Positions 46,158-55,916 of a stretch of DNA of 64,000 nucleotides are shown one piece after another. Location: NCBI RefSeq assembly GCF_002742385.2, contig NZ_MJBI02000001.1, positions 558,001-622,000 of the forward strand, read 5' to 3'. This DNA is from Macrococcoides goetzii. GTDB lineage: Bacteria; Bacillota; Bacilli; Staphylococcales; Staphylococcaceae. Position numbers and translations under genes: made by a program. How positions within the stretch are numbered: the stretch's first letter is position 1; each line of letters starts with the position of its first letter. A model generated the notes under the pieces. The model saw only the letters and a list, made by a program, of their open reading frames with translations. It did no database searches and had not been told where the DNA came from.

Positions 46158-47711
46158 TTATTTATTTTTCTGAGGATTGACATCATAAGTTTTATTTCTA
46201 AACTTTTTATCGGGTTTCAACGTTAACCCAAGCCTCATTCTTTCTTTATTTCCGTCTTTATAGACAGAAACTAACATCAACATTAATACAAATGAGAATG
46301 GGAAAGCTGCAATGATCGCTGCGCTTTGCAATGCAGAAAGTCCACCTGCATAAATTAACACAAGCGCGATTACAGATTGCGCAACACCCCAAATTATTTT
46401 AATATAGTTTGCTGGTTCTAAAGAGCCGTTTGTAGACTGCATACCCAATACAAACGTCGCAGAATCTGCTGACGTTATAAAGAAAGTACAAATCAACGTT
46501 AAAGCTATCAATGATAAGCCCATCGCCATCGGTAAATGTTCAAAGATTGCAAACAATTGTGTTTCAACGACCATTTCACCAATTTTCGGCACATCTTTGA
46601 ATACTTCAATGCCTGTTACACCAAACACACTAAACCATAGTGCACTGATAATAGTTGGGACGAGTAATACACCGATTAAAAATTCACGAATCGTTCTACC
46701 TTTTGAAACACGTGCAATAAATATTCCGACAAATGGACTCCAGCTCATCCACCAGCCCCAATAATAAATGGTCCAGCTATTCATCCAGTCATGTTTATCT
46801 TTATCAAGTGGAGCAACATCAAAACTCATACTTAAGAAATTTTGTAATAGATTACCGATTGATGTTGAGAACATATTTAATATTAATATCGTTGGTCCTA
46901 AAAATAAAACTGCTATTAATAATAGTGTTGCAATCACAATATTTGCATTACTTAATATTTGAATCCCTTTAGATAAACCACTCCATGCACTAGCAAGGAA
47001 TAATATTGTCACGATAATAACAATGATTAACTTAACGTTAAAAGTATTTGGAACATCAAAAAGATAGTGTAAACCACCATTGATCTGCTGAGCACCCATA
47101 CCTAATGAAACTGCAACCCCTACTACAGTTGCAAATACTGCAAGTACATCAATGATTGTTCCAATCCATCCATCAACCTTGTTACCTAATACAGGTCTAA
47201 GCGTTTTAGAAATTAATCCCGCTTCACCTTTTCTGAATTGTGCGTATGCTAGTCCTAATGCTACGACACCATAAGTGGCCCATGCATGAAATCCCCAGTG
47301 GAAGAACGTATAGCGAAATGCATCTTTCATCGCTTCATCCGTCTTTGGTTCAGCAACTGGTGAAGTAATAAAATGACTTAAAGGTTCTGATGCACCATAA
47401 AAGACTAAACCAATCCCCATCCCCGCGCTAAATAGCATTGCAAACCATGAAATTGTATTAAATTCTGGTTTGTCAGACGGTTTACCTAATTTTAATTTAC
47501 CGATTGGACTTAATATTAAGAATAAACATGTGAAGACAAAAATCGAAGTTATCATGACATAGTACCAGCCAAAGTAATCAGATATCCATTGATTGATCTC
47601 TCCTGTCACTTCACTAAATTGTTTTGGAATCGTGACACCAAGTAAAACTGTTAATGCAACAAGTGTTATTGCAATGTAAAAAACTGACGTTAATTTTTTT
47701 CCTTCTTTCAT
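46158..47711 (-). CDS. opuD: BCCT family betaine/choline transporter, OpuD-like
   Basis: The 517-residue protein (ATG at 47711, GGAG seven bases upstream; a TTG at 47714 is less likely) has 12 predicted membrane segments. The BCCT marks are FSAGMGIGLVFYGASEPLSH near residue 92 and the substrate box WTIYYWGWWMSWSPFVGIFI near residue 312 followed by ARVSKGRTIREF. It imports glycine betaine or a related osmolyte with sodium. In S. aureus opuD2 lies next to acnA and mscL, as here. The 305-base gap between this gene and mscL shows only AT-rich DNA. Confidence 0.88.
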   Translation of the reverse strand: MKEGKKLTSVFYIAITLVALTVLLGVTIPKQFSEVTGEINQWISDYFGWYYVMITSIFVFTCLFLILSPIGKLKLGKPSDKPEFNTISWFAMLFSAGMGIGLVFYGASEPLSHFITSPVAEPKTDEAMKDAFRYTFFHWGFHAWATYGVVALGLAYAQFRKGEAGLISKTLRPVLGNKVDGWIGTIIDVLAVFATVVGVAVSLGMGAQQINGGLHYLFDVPNTFNVKLIIVIIVTILFLASAWSGLSKGIQILSNANIVIATLLLIAVLFLGPTILILNMFSTSIGNLLQNFLSMSFDVAPLDKDKHDWMNSWTIYYWGWWMSWSPFVGIFIARVSKGRTIREFLIGVLLVPTIISALWFSVFGVTGIEVFKDVPKIGEMVVETQLFAIFEHLPMAMGLSLIALTLICTFFITSADSATFVLGMQSTNGSLEPANYIKIIWGVAQSVIALVLIYAGGLSALQSAAIIAAFPFSFVLMLMLVSVYKDGNKERMRLGLTLKPDKKFRNKTYDVNPQKNK

Positions 47712-48019
47712 CAAAAAACTCCTCTCTAATTATTAAAAACAGTCTACAGTATAACAAAGAGAAAAGTTAATTTCAAATAAATAAATATTAAGAAAATATC
47801 AAAATGAAAAATTTAAACCGTTTTTCATTACTATTTCTTTATAATCTAAAAATTTTATTTCTCACCATATCATTTCAAATATACATATTATTTATAATTG
47901 GAAGAGATATTATTTGTCAAATGATAAAAATTTAATTAAAATTAATTTAATAAATAAATAGAGATTGATTTTTCATTTTTTTGATTGTAAAATAGAATTA
48001 TTACAGGAGGTGACTATAC

Positions 48020-48388
48020 ATGTCATTATTAAAAGAATTTAAAGAGTTTGCGATTAAAGGTAATGTATTAGATTTAGCAGTTGCAGTTGTTATTGGTGCA
48101 GCATTCGGTAAAATCGTTTCTTCATTAGTAGCGGATGTTATTATGCCTATTATCGGTCTTATCTTTGGTGATACAGATTTCGCTTCAAACTGGGCTTATA
48201 AAGGTATTAAATATGGTGTCTTCATTCAATCTATCGTTGATTTCTTAATCGTTGCCGCAGCCATCTTCTTATTCGTTAAATTAATCAATAAATTAACACG
48301 TAAGAGCGATGTTGAAGAAGTTGAGGAAGCAGTGGAAGAAAATACTGTATTATTAACTGAAATTAGAGATTTATTACGTTCTAAATAA
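48020..48388 (+). CDS. mscL: large-conductance mechanosensitive channel MscL
   Basis: The 122-residue protein opens with [20 protein letters not shown], the amphipathic N-terminal helix and first transmembrane helix ([20 protein letters not shown]), followed by a periplasmic loop, a second membrane helix ([20 protein letters not shown]) and an acidic C-terminal bundle. MscL opens under osmotic downshock. AGGAGG is at the correct distance. It is divergent from the betaine transporter gene, two osmotic-stress genes side by side. Confidence 0.95.
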   Translation: MSLLKEFKEFAIKGNVLDLAVAVVIGAAFGKIVSSLVADVIMPIIGLIFGDTDFASNWAYKGIKYGVFIQSIVDFLIVAAAIFLFVKLINKLTRKSDVEEVEEAVEENTVLLTEIRDLLRSK

Positions 48389-48394
48389 TATTAA

Positions 48395-48422
48395 AAAAGA
48401 GATTGCAATCGCAATCTCTTTT
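48395..48422. terminator. bidirectional terminator
   Basis: A perfect 12-bp stem (48395-48406 with 48411-48422) with a 4-base loop lies between mscL and the SCO1-type gene, which converge. Confidence 0.85.
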
Positions 48423-48433
48423 TCTTATCTTTT

Positions 48434-49059
48434 TTACTTTTTATAAGGTCCTTCTTTAATCATCGTCTTCACATCTTCAACAATTTCTGCTTTCGGAAAC
48501 TTTTTATCTCCAGTATCTTTTCCTGCATAATCTTTCATAATTACACCATTCTGATCAACTAAATAAAACGATGTACCATGTGTTGCCTGATCATTGTCGC
48601 AGTCGGTGGAACAACAATTGTTTTAAAATTCTCTTCTGCAAACTGACGGATGAACTTTTCATCATAATCAGTAACAGCTGTCCACACACCTTTTGGCGGA
48701 TTATACTGATTAATATATTTTTTCAATTTTTCAGGCGTGTCTTTCTTAGGATCCACACTAAAACTAATAATACCGTAGTCTTTAGATGAAACACCCTCTT
48801 TTTTAAGTTCATCTGCAACTTGACTCATATTATAAGTCATCGGCGGACATACGGTTTTACAGTTAGTAAAGATAAAATCTACTAACCAGACTTTGCCCTT
48901 CAAATCTTTTTCAGAAATTGCTTTACCTTCTTCATTTGTCCCTGAAAATTCAGTAATGGTATTCCCAAATAAAGACTTTGGTACTATTCTTGAATTACTA
49001 CAAGCCGCAAAAATAAATAAAGTCGTTAAAATAATTGTAAAAATACGTAATTTTTTCAT
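48434..49059 (-). pseudogene. SCO1/SenC-type copper chaperone, frameshifted
   Basis: The first frame (49059-48559) begins with a lipoprotein signal (ILTTLFIFAACSNSRI) and contains the copper-binding motif VDFIFTNCKTVCPPMTYNM, but ends IRQHMVHRFI after residue 166. One base later the sequence reads NDQATHGTSFYLVDQNGVIM and runs to a TAA at 48434-48436. This is the natural end, including the conserved histidine (HGTS), the third copper ligand. A single lost base near 48598 explains it. SCO proteins deliver copper to cytochrome c oxidase. A sequencing error is possible, since nothing else is damaged. Confidence 0.82.
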
Positions 49060-49168
49060 AAGCCCCTCCTATTTATCAAACATTAATATAACAAATAATA
49101 GGTGTAATGAGTATATGAATACAAAGAAAGTTTTGTCATAATTATTACAATTTTTAAGATTCCAGAAA

Positions 49169-52100
49169 TTATTGAATGATAAATGTGGCACTGCTATCAA
49201 AACCGTTCGACTCAATCTTTAATATTGCTGGTATTCTTTCTTTGAGTAATTGTACATGACTAATCATTCCAACAAGTTTACCAGATGTTTGCAGATCGAT
49301 TAATGCGTTAACTGCTACTTCTAAAGTTTCATCATCCAGCGTTCCAAAACCTTCATCAATGAATACAGATTCCAGATGAATCCCCCCAGAAATTTGCATC
49401 ACAAAATCTGATAAGCCTAATGCTAGGCATAATGAAGCAATAAACGTCTCTCCTCCAGACAATGAAGATATATTTCTCGTGTTATTCGCATTATAATCAA
49501 ATACATCTATAACAAGTCCTTGTCTGCCGCCACCTCGCTTTTCTGCACGACGTCGTAACTCATAACGATTACCCGTCATCTGTCTTAGACGATTATTAGC
49601 TAATAATAATGTCTGTTCCAGATAATACATTAACACATAAGTTTCAATATCAATCTTCTGAGCATTATTTCCGTTTAAAGCATCGCTCAATAATACAAGT
49701 GATCTTACATCTTTCATTGTTGATTCATAATAAGTAAGTCTATCTTCAAGCTTTATAAACTGGTTTGTATAATTTTGATATTTCTCCTGCATAGAACCGA
49801 CATTTGAAACCAGTCCATCTATCATTTCTCTCATTGTTTCTAGTTCCTGTTGTAAAGTATCCAGATTAGGTGATTCTCGATTGTCAATAATCTGAGTTAA
49901 TCGTTCTATTTCATTGGATAGTGTGAGTCGCTTATCATGGAACGCTTTAATTTCTTTCTCAAATTGTTCAATAATAACACTAATATTTTTATCAGTATAT
50001 TTTAATTTAATTGCTTCAGGGATTTGATATTGTTCTATTCTTTCATTGTAAAGTTGAATTGATTGAACGAGTTCTTCTTTTTGCCTGTTCAAACTCTCAA
50101 CATTTTGATGAATAAGCAGCTTTTCTTTTTCGTCTTGTGCGATATTTTCTTTACATTGTTCAAAGTAAGATTCATAAGTAGAGATTTCAGCTTTATAATT
50201 ATTGTATCTTTCGGTAAATGACATATAACCATCTGTATTCGTATCCTGCAGAAACTTTGAAAAATCAGATGCGTCTCTGTGATATTGTTTCTCGACCACT
50301 GTAACTTCCTCTTGAATTAATTTAAGTGATTCAACAAGTTGAACTTTTTCATCCTGTGCTGCGTCAAGCGTATTTAATTGCTCTTGATACTTTAAATTAA
50401 CATTTTTTAGTTCCTGAAGTTCATCATCTGCACGTTTTTGCTGTTGAGAAAGTTGCACGTATATAGCTTGTATCTGTTCATAAAATGCCAAATACGCTGC
50501 ATTACCTATATTTTCGATTGTTATATTATCAATCCATTCATTTAATGCACCTAATTCTATTGTATTAAATTTCGATTTATCTTCATCATAAATATGAGTA
50601 ATTGATGAGATCATTTCAAGTTCATTTATGTAAATTTCAATAGAAGTACTCAATTTTTGCTGACGTTGTTTCATTTGTTCTAGTTCTATTTGGTATTTAT
50701 GTGCTTCTATATGTGATGTATCATCTAGATTGTGAATAACATTCGCACAAACCGGGCATTTATCCCCAACATTTAATTGAGATTTGATGTTTTCTATTTG
50801 TTCAACATCCTGTACCTTCTCACTACTTTGTAAATCATTTAATTTACTTTTTAATGACTTTATTGATTCATCGATATTTTGATAGGATTCCTTAGTTGAT
50901 AGCAAACGGTCTAATTGCTTTGTAAATTTTGATAATGTAGAAATTTGCATTTTAACTTTTGTAATTGTATTGTCCAGTGTGCTAATTTTTGAATCATTTT
51001 CAAGTACTTGCGTATGTATCAACTGTTTTTCTCTTTCATAGTTTTGCGCATCGTTTACTTTTTCTTGTAATGATTCAATCTTATTTGTTAAAGTGGTTAT
51101 TTTTTCTTTATTTTCATTAATATCTTGCTGTAAATTTTTATATTTTGAATGTGTATAACGCTCATTTTGAATAACATATTTTTTCTTTTCAGTGATATCT
51201 TCATAACTTTGTTGAAATGTTTCTTGTTGCTTACGTAATACTTTCAACCTTTTTTCTATTTCCTGAAATTGAATGTTAAGGTGCTTTATGTTTTGTTCTA
51301 CCGTTTCACTTTTATTAATATGAGAAAATAAATCATTTTCAATCATCTTATAATGATCAAACTGAATAAGGTGTTTTAAATCACTTTGCTTGTCGGTAAT
51401 ATTTTTTTCGTTTTCCATTAAACGACTACGTTCCGCTTCATGGTTCTTTAATTGTATGATACTATCATTTAAAATTTCTGCGTCACTTACTTCTTTCTCT
51501 TTTTCTTTTAACAAATTCCGTTTAATTTCAAGTGTTTTTTTAGACTTTTCTATTTCATCATTCATCGTCAATAAAGCAGATTGAATTGCATCATGTTTAT
51601 CGGTATAAGTTTTGGACACATTTTGATCAATAAGTCCATTGAACATGGCAAGCTGAACACCTATTTCAGATTCTAATGCCAGCATTTCATTTTGATCTTG
51701 CTGAACTTTTTCTCGCAGTTGTGCAGACAATTTTTGAATGTTCGTCGTATCGAAAAGTGTGCGTAAAATATCGGACTTTTCTTTAGATCCCGAGACAAGT
51801 AATGATTTAAATTCACCTTGTGGTAATATAAATATTTTTCTAAATTGATGGGCATCCAGCTTTATAATATCTTTTATCTTTTCTTTTCCTGCAGTTAGTC
51901 CAGATGCAAGCAATCGTTTCTCGTTTGCATCGATTTCATAAACATTGAGCTGGGTTGACTTCTTCGTCTTATTACCATTTTTTATAAAGGGTATGTCTCT
52001 GTATATTTCATATTGTTTGCCCTGCATATAAAAGTTATAGATAACTTCTGTCGGCTCATCATCCTGGGCATTTATATTTCTTAAATTTGATTCCTCACGA

Positions 52101-52276
52101 TCACTCGTCGACGCGACACCAAATAATGCGTACATCATGCCATCAAATATCGTCGTTTTTCCAGCACCGGTCTTACCACTGATTAGAAACAACTGATGAT
52201 TTTGTAGACTTTTAAAATCAATTGTTTCTTCCTTAAAAGGACCAAATGCTTTTAACGTTAATGTGTTAGGCCTCAT
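49169..52276 (-). CDS. sbcC: exonuclease subunit SbcC
   Basis: Starting at the ATG at 52276 (GGAGGTGAT upstream), the SMC-like ATPase has 1035 residues. The N-terminal Walker A is FLISGKTGAGKTTIFDGMMY near residue 34. Long coiled coils from about 190 flank a zinc hook CPVCANVIHN near residue 510. The C-terminal half ends with the signature SSLSGGETFIASLCLALGLS and the Walker B FIDEGFGTLDDETLEVAV. With SbcD it forms the Mre11-Rad50-like nuclease that opens hairpins. Its start overlaps the sbcD end by 11 bases. Confidence 0.94.
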   Translation of the reverse strand: MRPNTLTLKAFGPFKEETIDFKSLQNHQLFLISGKTGAGKTTIFDGMMYALFGVASTSDREESNLRNINAQDDEPTEVIYNFYMQGKQYEIYRDIPFIKNGNKTKKSTQLNVYEIDANEKRLLASGLTAGKEKIKDIIKLDAHQFRKIFILPQGEFKSLLVSGSKEKSDILRTLFDTTNIQKLSAQLREKVQQDQNEMLALESEIGVQLAMFNGLIDQNVSKTYTDKHDAIQSALLTMNDEIEKSKKTLEIKRNLLKEKEKEVSDAEILNDSIIQLKNHEAERSRLMENEKNITDKQSDLKHLIQFDHYKMIENDLFSHINKSETVEQNIKHLNIQFQEIEKRLKVLRKQQETFQQSYEDITEKKKYVIQNERYTHSKYKNLQQDINENKEKITTLTNKIESLQEKVNDAQNYEREKQLIHTQVLENDSKISTLDNTITKVKMQISTLSKFTKQLDRLLSTKESYQNIDESIKSLKSKLNDLQSSEKVQDVEQIENIKSQLNVGDKCPVCANVIHNLDDTSHIEAHKYQIELEQMKQRQQKLSTSIEIYINELEMISSITHIYDEDKSKFNTIELGALNEWIDNITIENIGNAAYLAFYEQIQAIYVQLSQQQKRADDELQELKNVNLKYQEQLNTLDAAQDEKVQLVESLKLIQEEVTVVEKQYHRDASDFSKFLQDTNTDGYMSFTERYNNYKAEISTYESYFEQCKENIAQDEKEKLLIHQNVESLNRQKEELVQSIQLYNERIEQYQIPEAIKLKYTDKNISVIIEQFEKEIKAFHDKRLTLSNEIERLTQIIDNRESPNLDTLQQELETMREMIDGLVSNVGSMQEKYQNYTNQFIKLEDRLTYYESTMKDVRSLVLLSDALNGNNAQKIDIETYVLMYYLEQTLLLANNRLRQMTGNRYELRRRAEKRGGGRQGLVIDVFDYNANNTRNISSLSGGETFIASLCLALGLSDFVMQISGGIHLESVFIDEGFGTLDDETLEVAVNALIDLQTSGKLVGMISHVQLLKERIPAILKIESNGFDSSATFIIQ

Positions 52277-53381
52277 CAGAATCACCTCCAGCTGTCAGTA
52301 ATGAATGAAGCGTATCAATTTGTTGATCATCTAACGATTCTTCCGTCATTTCTTGATAGAATGTCGCTATGAGATCCATTGTATTTAGACTTGTAACATC
52401 CTTACTCATCGTAAATGTATTATTTGTTTTCAATATCGGTTTTAATTCGAGTAAATTCGGATAAATCTGCTTTAATTTGGCCATCGGTTCATTAATCGCT
52501 TCCATCTCACTTAGTTCAAGCCTTAAATATGCATGCTGATTACACTCAAGCTGTAATTGCATCGCCTCATTAAACGTTCCTTGTGCAACCTCTAAATCTC
52601 TTTCATATTTTAGAGGTTTAAAATGCACTACATTTTCATTTAAATCAAATATTCTATAACCTTTACGTTGGCCAATTTCAGAGAAAGAATAACGCATTAA
52701 ACTCCCACTATAAAAAACTTTCTCATCTTTTATTGCGTCTGGTGTATGCAGATGACCAAGTAGCGTATAGTCAAATTCATCAAATAATGATTTATTCACA
52801 TGCTCGACAGTCCCGATAACGAGTTCTCTTTCAGATTCTGTTACCGCACCACCAGCAACAAATAGATGACTGATTAATATGTTTTTCTTATTTTTATTCA
52901 TATTGTTTTCTATGTTTGAAATTATCTTCTGATATGTATCCTGATGCGTCCTTATCGATTCATCATTAAAATACTGACGGGCATATGCCGGATCAATATA
53001 TGGGACTAAGTAGAAATGAACATCATCGATGATAACAGGTGTTAAACTATCTTCAATTGTTGTTGAAAGATAATATTGGAACTGCTTAAAATAATTTCTT
53101 GCATGACCTAAACGTTCAGCACCATCATGATTTCCGCTTACAGCAAGCACCGGAATTTTTCTATCAACATTTACTGATAGTAAAAATGACTCATATACTC
53201 GCATTGCTTCCTTTGATGGTATTGAACGATCATATATGTCACCTGCAATCACTAGTACTTCTATGCCCTCTTCATCAATTCGTTCTATGAGCTGACTTAA
53301 TATCATCTGTTGATCATTCAGTAAAGAAAACTGATTGATTGTTCGTCCAATATGTAAATCTGCGATATGCATTATCTTCAT
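52266..53381 (-). CDS. sbcD: exonuclease subunit SbcD
   Basis: The ATG at 53381, after GAGGTG, gives a 371-residue nuclease; the 24 in-frame residues before it are not protein-like. Metallophosphatase motifs are MHIADLHIGRT (residue 4), LVIAGDIYDRSIPS near 47, LAVSGNHDGAERL near 81, DYTLLGHLHTPDAI near 223 and a preceding NILISHLFVAGG. It pairs with SbcC in repair of palindromes and hairpins. Confidence 0.93.
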   Translation of the reverse strand: MKIMHIADLHIGRTINQFSLLNDQQMILSQLIERIDEEGIEVLVIAGDIYDRSIPSKEAMRVYESFLLSVNVDRKIPVLAVSGNHDGAERLGHARNYFKQFQYYLSTTIEDSLTPVIIDDVHFYLVPYIDPAYARQYFNDESIRTHQDTYQKIISNIENNMNKNKKNILISHLFVAGGAVTESERELVIGTVEHVNKSLFDEFDYTLLGHLHTPDAIKDEKVFYSGSLMRYSFSEIGQRKGYRIFDLNENVVHFKPLKYERDLEVAQGTFNEAMQLQLECNQHAYLRLELSEMEAINEPMAKLKQIYPNLLELKPILKTNNTFTMSKDVTSLNTMDLIATFYQEMTEESLDDQQIDTLHSLLTAGGDSDEA

Positions 53382-53414
53382 ACTTTTCACCTCAGCACTT
53401 ATTATACAAAAAAA

Positions 53415-53437
53415 CACATCCCTGATATAGGGATGTG
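53415..53437 (-). terminator. terminator of the DUF1659-DUF2922 pair
   Basis: A 9-bp stem CACATCCCT/AGGGATGTG (53415-53423 with 53429-53437) is followed by seven Ts on the minus strand, just past the DUF2922 stop. Confidence 0.8.
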
Positions 53438-53481
53438 CCGATGGTGTATTCAACTTATATGCATTTATTAATATTCTCTTA

Positions 53482-53706
53482 TTACTTTTCCTCTAAATCA
53501 AAAAGAATTGTTTCTACTTTATCGATTAATTTTGCCGATTTTATCGATACTGGCACGCCTGCTGTCGTAATAAAATATTTACTATTGACGATGCTCTCCA
53601 TTACAGATAATACCGTTTCACGTGTCAAATCCTGTTTCGGCTGATTCACTGTAAATGTGTAGTTTTTTCCGGTATCCGTTAAAAAGTTCATTTGTAAGCT
53701 TTTCAT
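53482..53706 (-). CDS. DUF2922 family protein
   Basis: The 74-residue protein MKSLQMNFLTDTGKNYTFTV matches DUF2922, small proteins of unknown function in Bacillales with a beta-rich start and an IKSAKLIDKVETILFDLE end. It always appears beside DUF1659, as here (22 bases apart, same strand). Cytoplasmic; no motif suggests an enzyme. Confidence 0.8.
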   Translation of the reverse strand: MKSLQMNFLTDTGKNYTFTVNQPKQDLTRETVLSVMESIVNSKYFITTAGVPVSIKSAKLIDKVETILFDLEEK

Positions 53707-53728
53707 TATTTTTTCCCCTTTTTAATCA

Positions 53729-53932
53729 TTAAATAACTGCTTTCGTTTCAACTTTATCAATCTTTACATAAGCTTCACCAGTCAATTCAGACATTAATGT
53801 TGCAAAGTTTTGTAAATCACTATCAAGCAAATCCATTCGCACTTGATTAAAACGTCTTGTCTTAAATACTTCTTTACCATCTTCTTTTACATCTGTAACA
53901 TACATAAGATTTAATACAACTTCTTTTAACAT
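53729..53932 (-). CDS. DUF1659 family protein
   Basis: The 67-residue protein LKEVVLNLMYVTDVKEDGKE followed by VFKTRRFNQVR fits DUF1659, a short beta-strand-rich family of unknown function. It is the first gene of a two-gene operon with the DUF2922 gene. A GGAGGTG site precedes the ATG. Genes of this pair are near sbcD in staphylococci. Confidence 0.8.
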   Translation of the reverse strand: MLKEVVLNLMYVTDVKEDGKEVFKTRRFNQVRMDLLDSDLQNFATLMSELTGEAYVKIDKVETKAVI

Positions 53933-54026
53933 GTTCTCACCTCCTTTACACTTTATATATCGAATAAAGATTATTAGATAGACACATATTTTTTAGTTCT
54001 ATATAATGTGTTTAGAGGTGAACGAC

Positions 54027-54524
54027 ATGAACGACTGGTTTATGATATTTATTTTCTTATGGACAGTATTCTTTATTTCTATACTGGCAATCGGTGGTTT
54101 CTTTATGTTCCGTAAATTTTTAAAACGTATGCCAAAAGAAGATGGTAAAAGTGAGCTTGATTGGCAGGAATATTACATTAATAAAGCTTTACCACTCTGG
54201 GGAGATGATGCTAAAAGTTTACTCAATGAACTGGTTTCTCCTGTACCGGAACTATTTCGAGATGTTGCAAAAGAACGTATTGCAGGACGTATCTCAAAAA
54301 TTGCTTTAGACGAACAAGCCGAAAGTATAGAACTTGATCATATATTACGCGGATACATCATCGCTACACCAAAACGTGATCACCCTTTTATGAAAAAGAA
54401 ACTCAATCAATTAGGAATTGATTATTCGCCCTATGAAGATTACTTTAAGTATGCGGATGATGAGAAACAAAAATTCTCTATATTTGATCATTCAGAAATA
54501 GTGAAAACTGAAAAACAAAAATAA
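54027..54524 (+). CDS. membrane-anchored protein of the YneK (DUF2621) type
   Basis: The ATG at 54027 (GAGGTG seven bases upstream) is preferred over 54006. The product has 165 residues: one N-terminal membrane segment (FMIFIFLWTVFFISILAIGG) and a soluble, charged rest with KRMPKEDGKSELDWQEYYIN. In Bacillus subtilis yneK (DUF2621) follows ccdA and ccdC; here the gene converges on ccdC from the other side, which supports the call. The function is unknown. Confidence 0.65.
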   Translation: MNDWFMIFIFLWTVFFISILAIGGFFMFRKFLKRMPKEDGKSELDWQEYYINKALPLWGDDAKSLLNELVSPVPELFRDVAKERIAGRISKIALDEQAESIELDHILRGYIIATPKRDHPFMKKKLNQLGIDYSPYEDYFKYADDEKQKFSIFDHSEIVKTEKQK

Positions 54525-54554
54525 GCCGAGCAGTGATCATTCACTACTCGGCTT
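54523..54554. terminator. bidirectional terminator
   Basis: A 14-bp GC-rich stem with one G-U pair (54523-54536 with 54541-54554) lies between the YneK-like gene and ccdC, which converge. Confidence 0.85.
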
Positions 54555-54563
54555 ATTTTTATG

Positions 54564-55037
54564 TCAATCTTTAACTAAAGTGCGTTCTAACTTCTTATAT
54601 TTAATATACATCGCAATACGCCATGGTACGATCATACTGAATGCCAGTAAGAAGAACATACCAGCTAATTCTCCTGGATGAATCGTACTACTTAAGTAAA
54701 ATTTCATCACACTACGAATGATCAGTAAAGAAATTAAAATGAGCGGAAATAACTTCGAACGTTTCATATAGATTAAGTTATCTTTAACAACAAAGTTAGA
54801 AGTATAGATTAAGAAAATTGAAAAGAACATTCCGACGACAACCGCTTCTAATATTTCCATCGGTGTCAATCTAAAGTAAGGTACTACATACATCAATGCT
54901 CCCGTAGACATAAAAAACGGTGGAAGAATAATTTTCTTAACATTTGTGGGATAATTTTGAGCCTTCATTCTAACTATAATAACTGCCGTACCCATAAATA
55001 ATGCTACGAGTATCGATATCGCAAAATACATATCCAT
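54564..55037 (-). CDS. ccdC: CcdC family membrane protein (DUF1453, YneJ-like)
   Basis: The 157-residue protein has five hydrophobic segments (about 4-20, 37-55, 64-83, 96-113, 123-146). The order ccdA-ccdC on the same strand with 8 bases between them reproduces Bacillus ccdA-yneJ, where the product is named CcdC and is thought to help cytochrome c maturation although its activity is not known. No motif besides the membrane pattern is seen. Confidence 0.8.
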   Translation of the reverse strand: MDMYFAISILVALFMGTAVIIVRMKAQNYPTNVKKIILPPFFMSTGALMYVVPYFRLTPMEILEAVVVGMFFSIFLIYTSNFVVKDNLIYMKRSKLFPLILISLLIIRSVMKFYLSSTIHPGELAGMFFLLAFSMIVPWRIAMYIKYKKLERTLVKD

Positions 55038-55045
55038 CCTTCTTT

Positions 55046-55726
55046 CTAACTAAAAAATTGGGTGATTGCTGTTAACTTATCAAAGAATAATAACAATCCC
55101 ATAATAATCATCATTACCCCGCCAATTTTAGTGATTATCTGACTATATTTCTTTAATATATTAATTTTTGTGATAAAGAATGTCAATAAGAAAAATGGAA
55201 TACAAAATCCGAGAACATAGGCAATCATATAAATCAGTGCTAACGATTGATTAACAGCAGCCATAGAAAAAATTGTTCCAATAATCGGACCCATACATGG
55301 TGTCCATCCTGCTGCAAATGCAATACCTATCAGTAACGTTCCGATAAAGCCAGTAGGCCTTTTCTTAAATTCAAATTTGCGATCTTTCATTAAAAATTGT
55401 GGATTAAAGATGCCTAGTACCACTAAACCAAATATTATACATAGCAGACCTCCAACCATACGAATCGTATTATCATATGACTGCAGAAAATCTGAAACAA
55501 AACCTAATCCCACGCCTAAAGAAATATAGACAATAGAAAAACCAATTAAAAAGAATACAGTGTGTAATAAAGCTTTTTTATCCATTTTCTTATCTTTTAG
55601 ATCATTATAACTTACACCAGTAATATAAGATAAAAATGCAGGATAAATCGGCAGAACACACGGTGAAATAAAACTAAGTATACCAGCGCCGAAAGCAACG
55701 GCTATCGTAATATCCCCCATAATCAA
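55046..55726 (-). CDS. ccdA: cytochrome c biogenesis protein CcdA
   Basis: The 226-residue protein with six membrane segments moves reducing power from thioredoxin across the membrane. The conserved GAGILSFISPCVLPIYPAFL near residue 14 carries the first redox cysteine, and FAAGWTPCMGPIIGTIFSMA near residue 138 the second. The start at 55726 has GGAGG upstream; it could also begin two codons later. ccdC follows directly. Confidence 0.92.
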   Translation of the reverse strand: MIMGDITIAVAFGAGILSFISPCVLPIYPAFLSYITGVSYNDLKDKKMDKKALLHTVFFLIGFSIVYISLGVGLGFVSDFLQSYDNTIRMVGGLLCIIFGLVVLGIFNPQFLMKDRKFEFKKRPTGFIGTLLIGIAFAAGWTPCMGPIIGTIFSMAAVNQSLALIYMIAYVLGFCIPFFLLTFFITKINILKKYSQIITKIGGVMMIIMGLLLFFDKLTAITQFFS

Positions 55727-55916
55727 CCTCCATTCTCAATCATTTTATCAAATATTTGCGCATCTTAATGCAAAGATTTTGAACGAAATGTGACATTCAC
55801 AGAATCTCTAGTCTATTTCATTAATATTTATCACACTATACACATTAAACATTCGAAGATTATCATGTTCAAATAAAGAAAAAAATGCTATATTTACATT
55901 AACAGGAGGACTTGCT

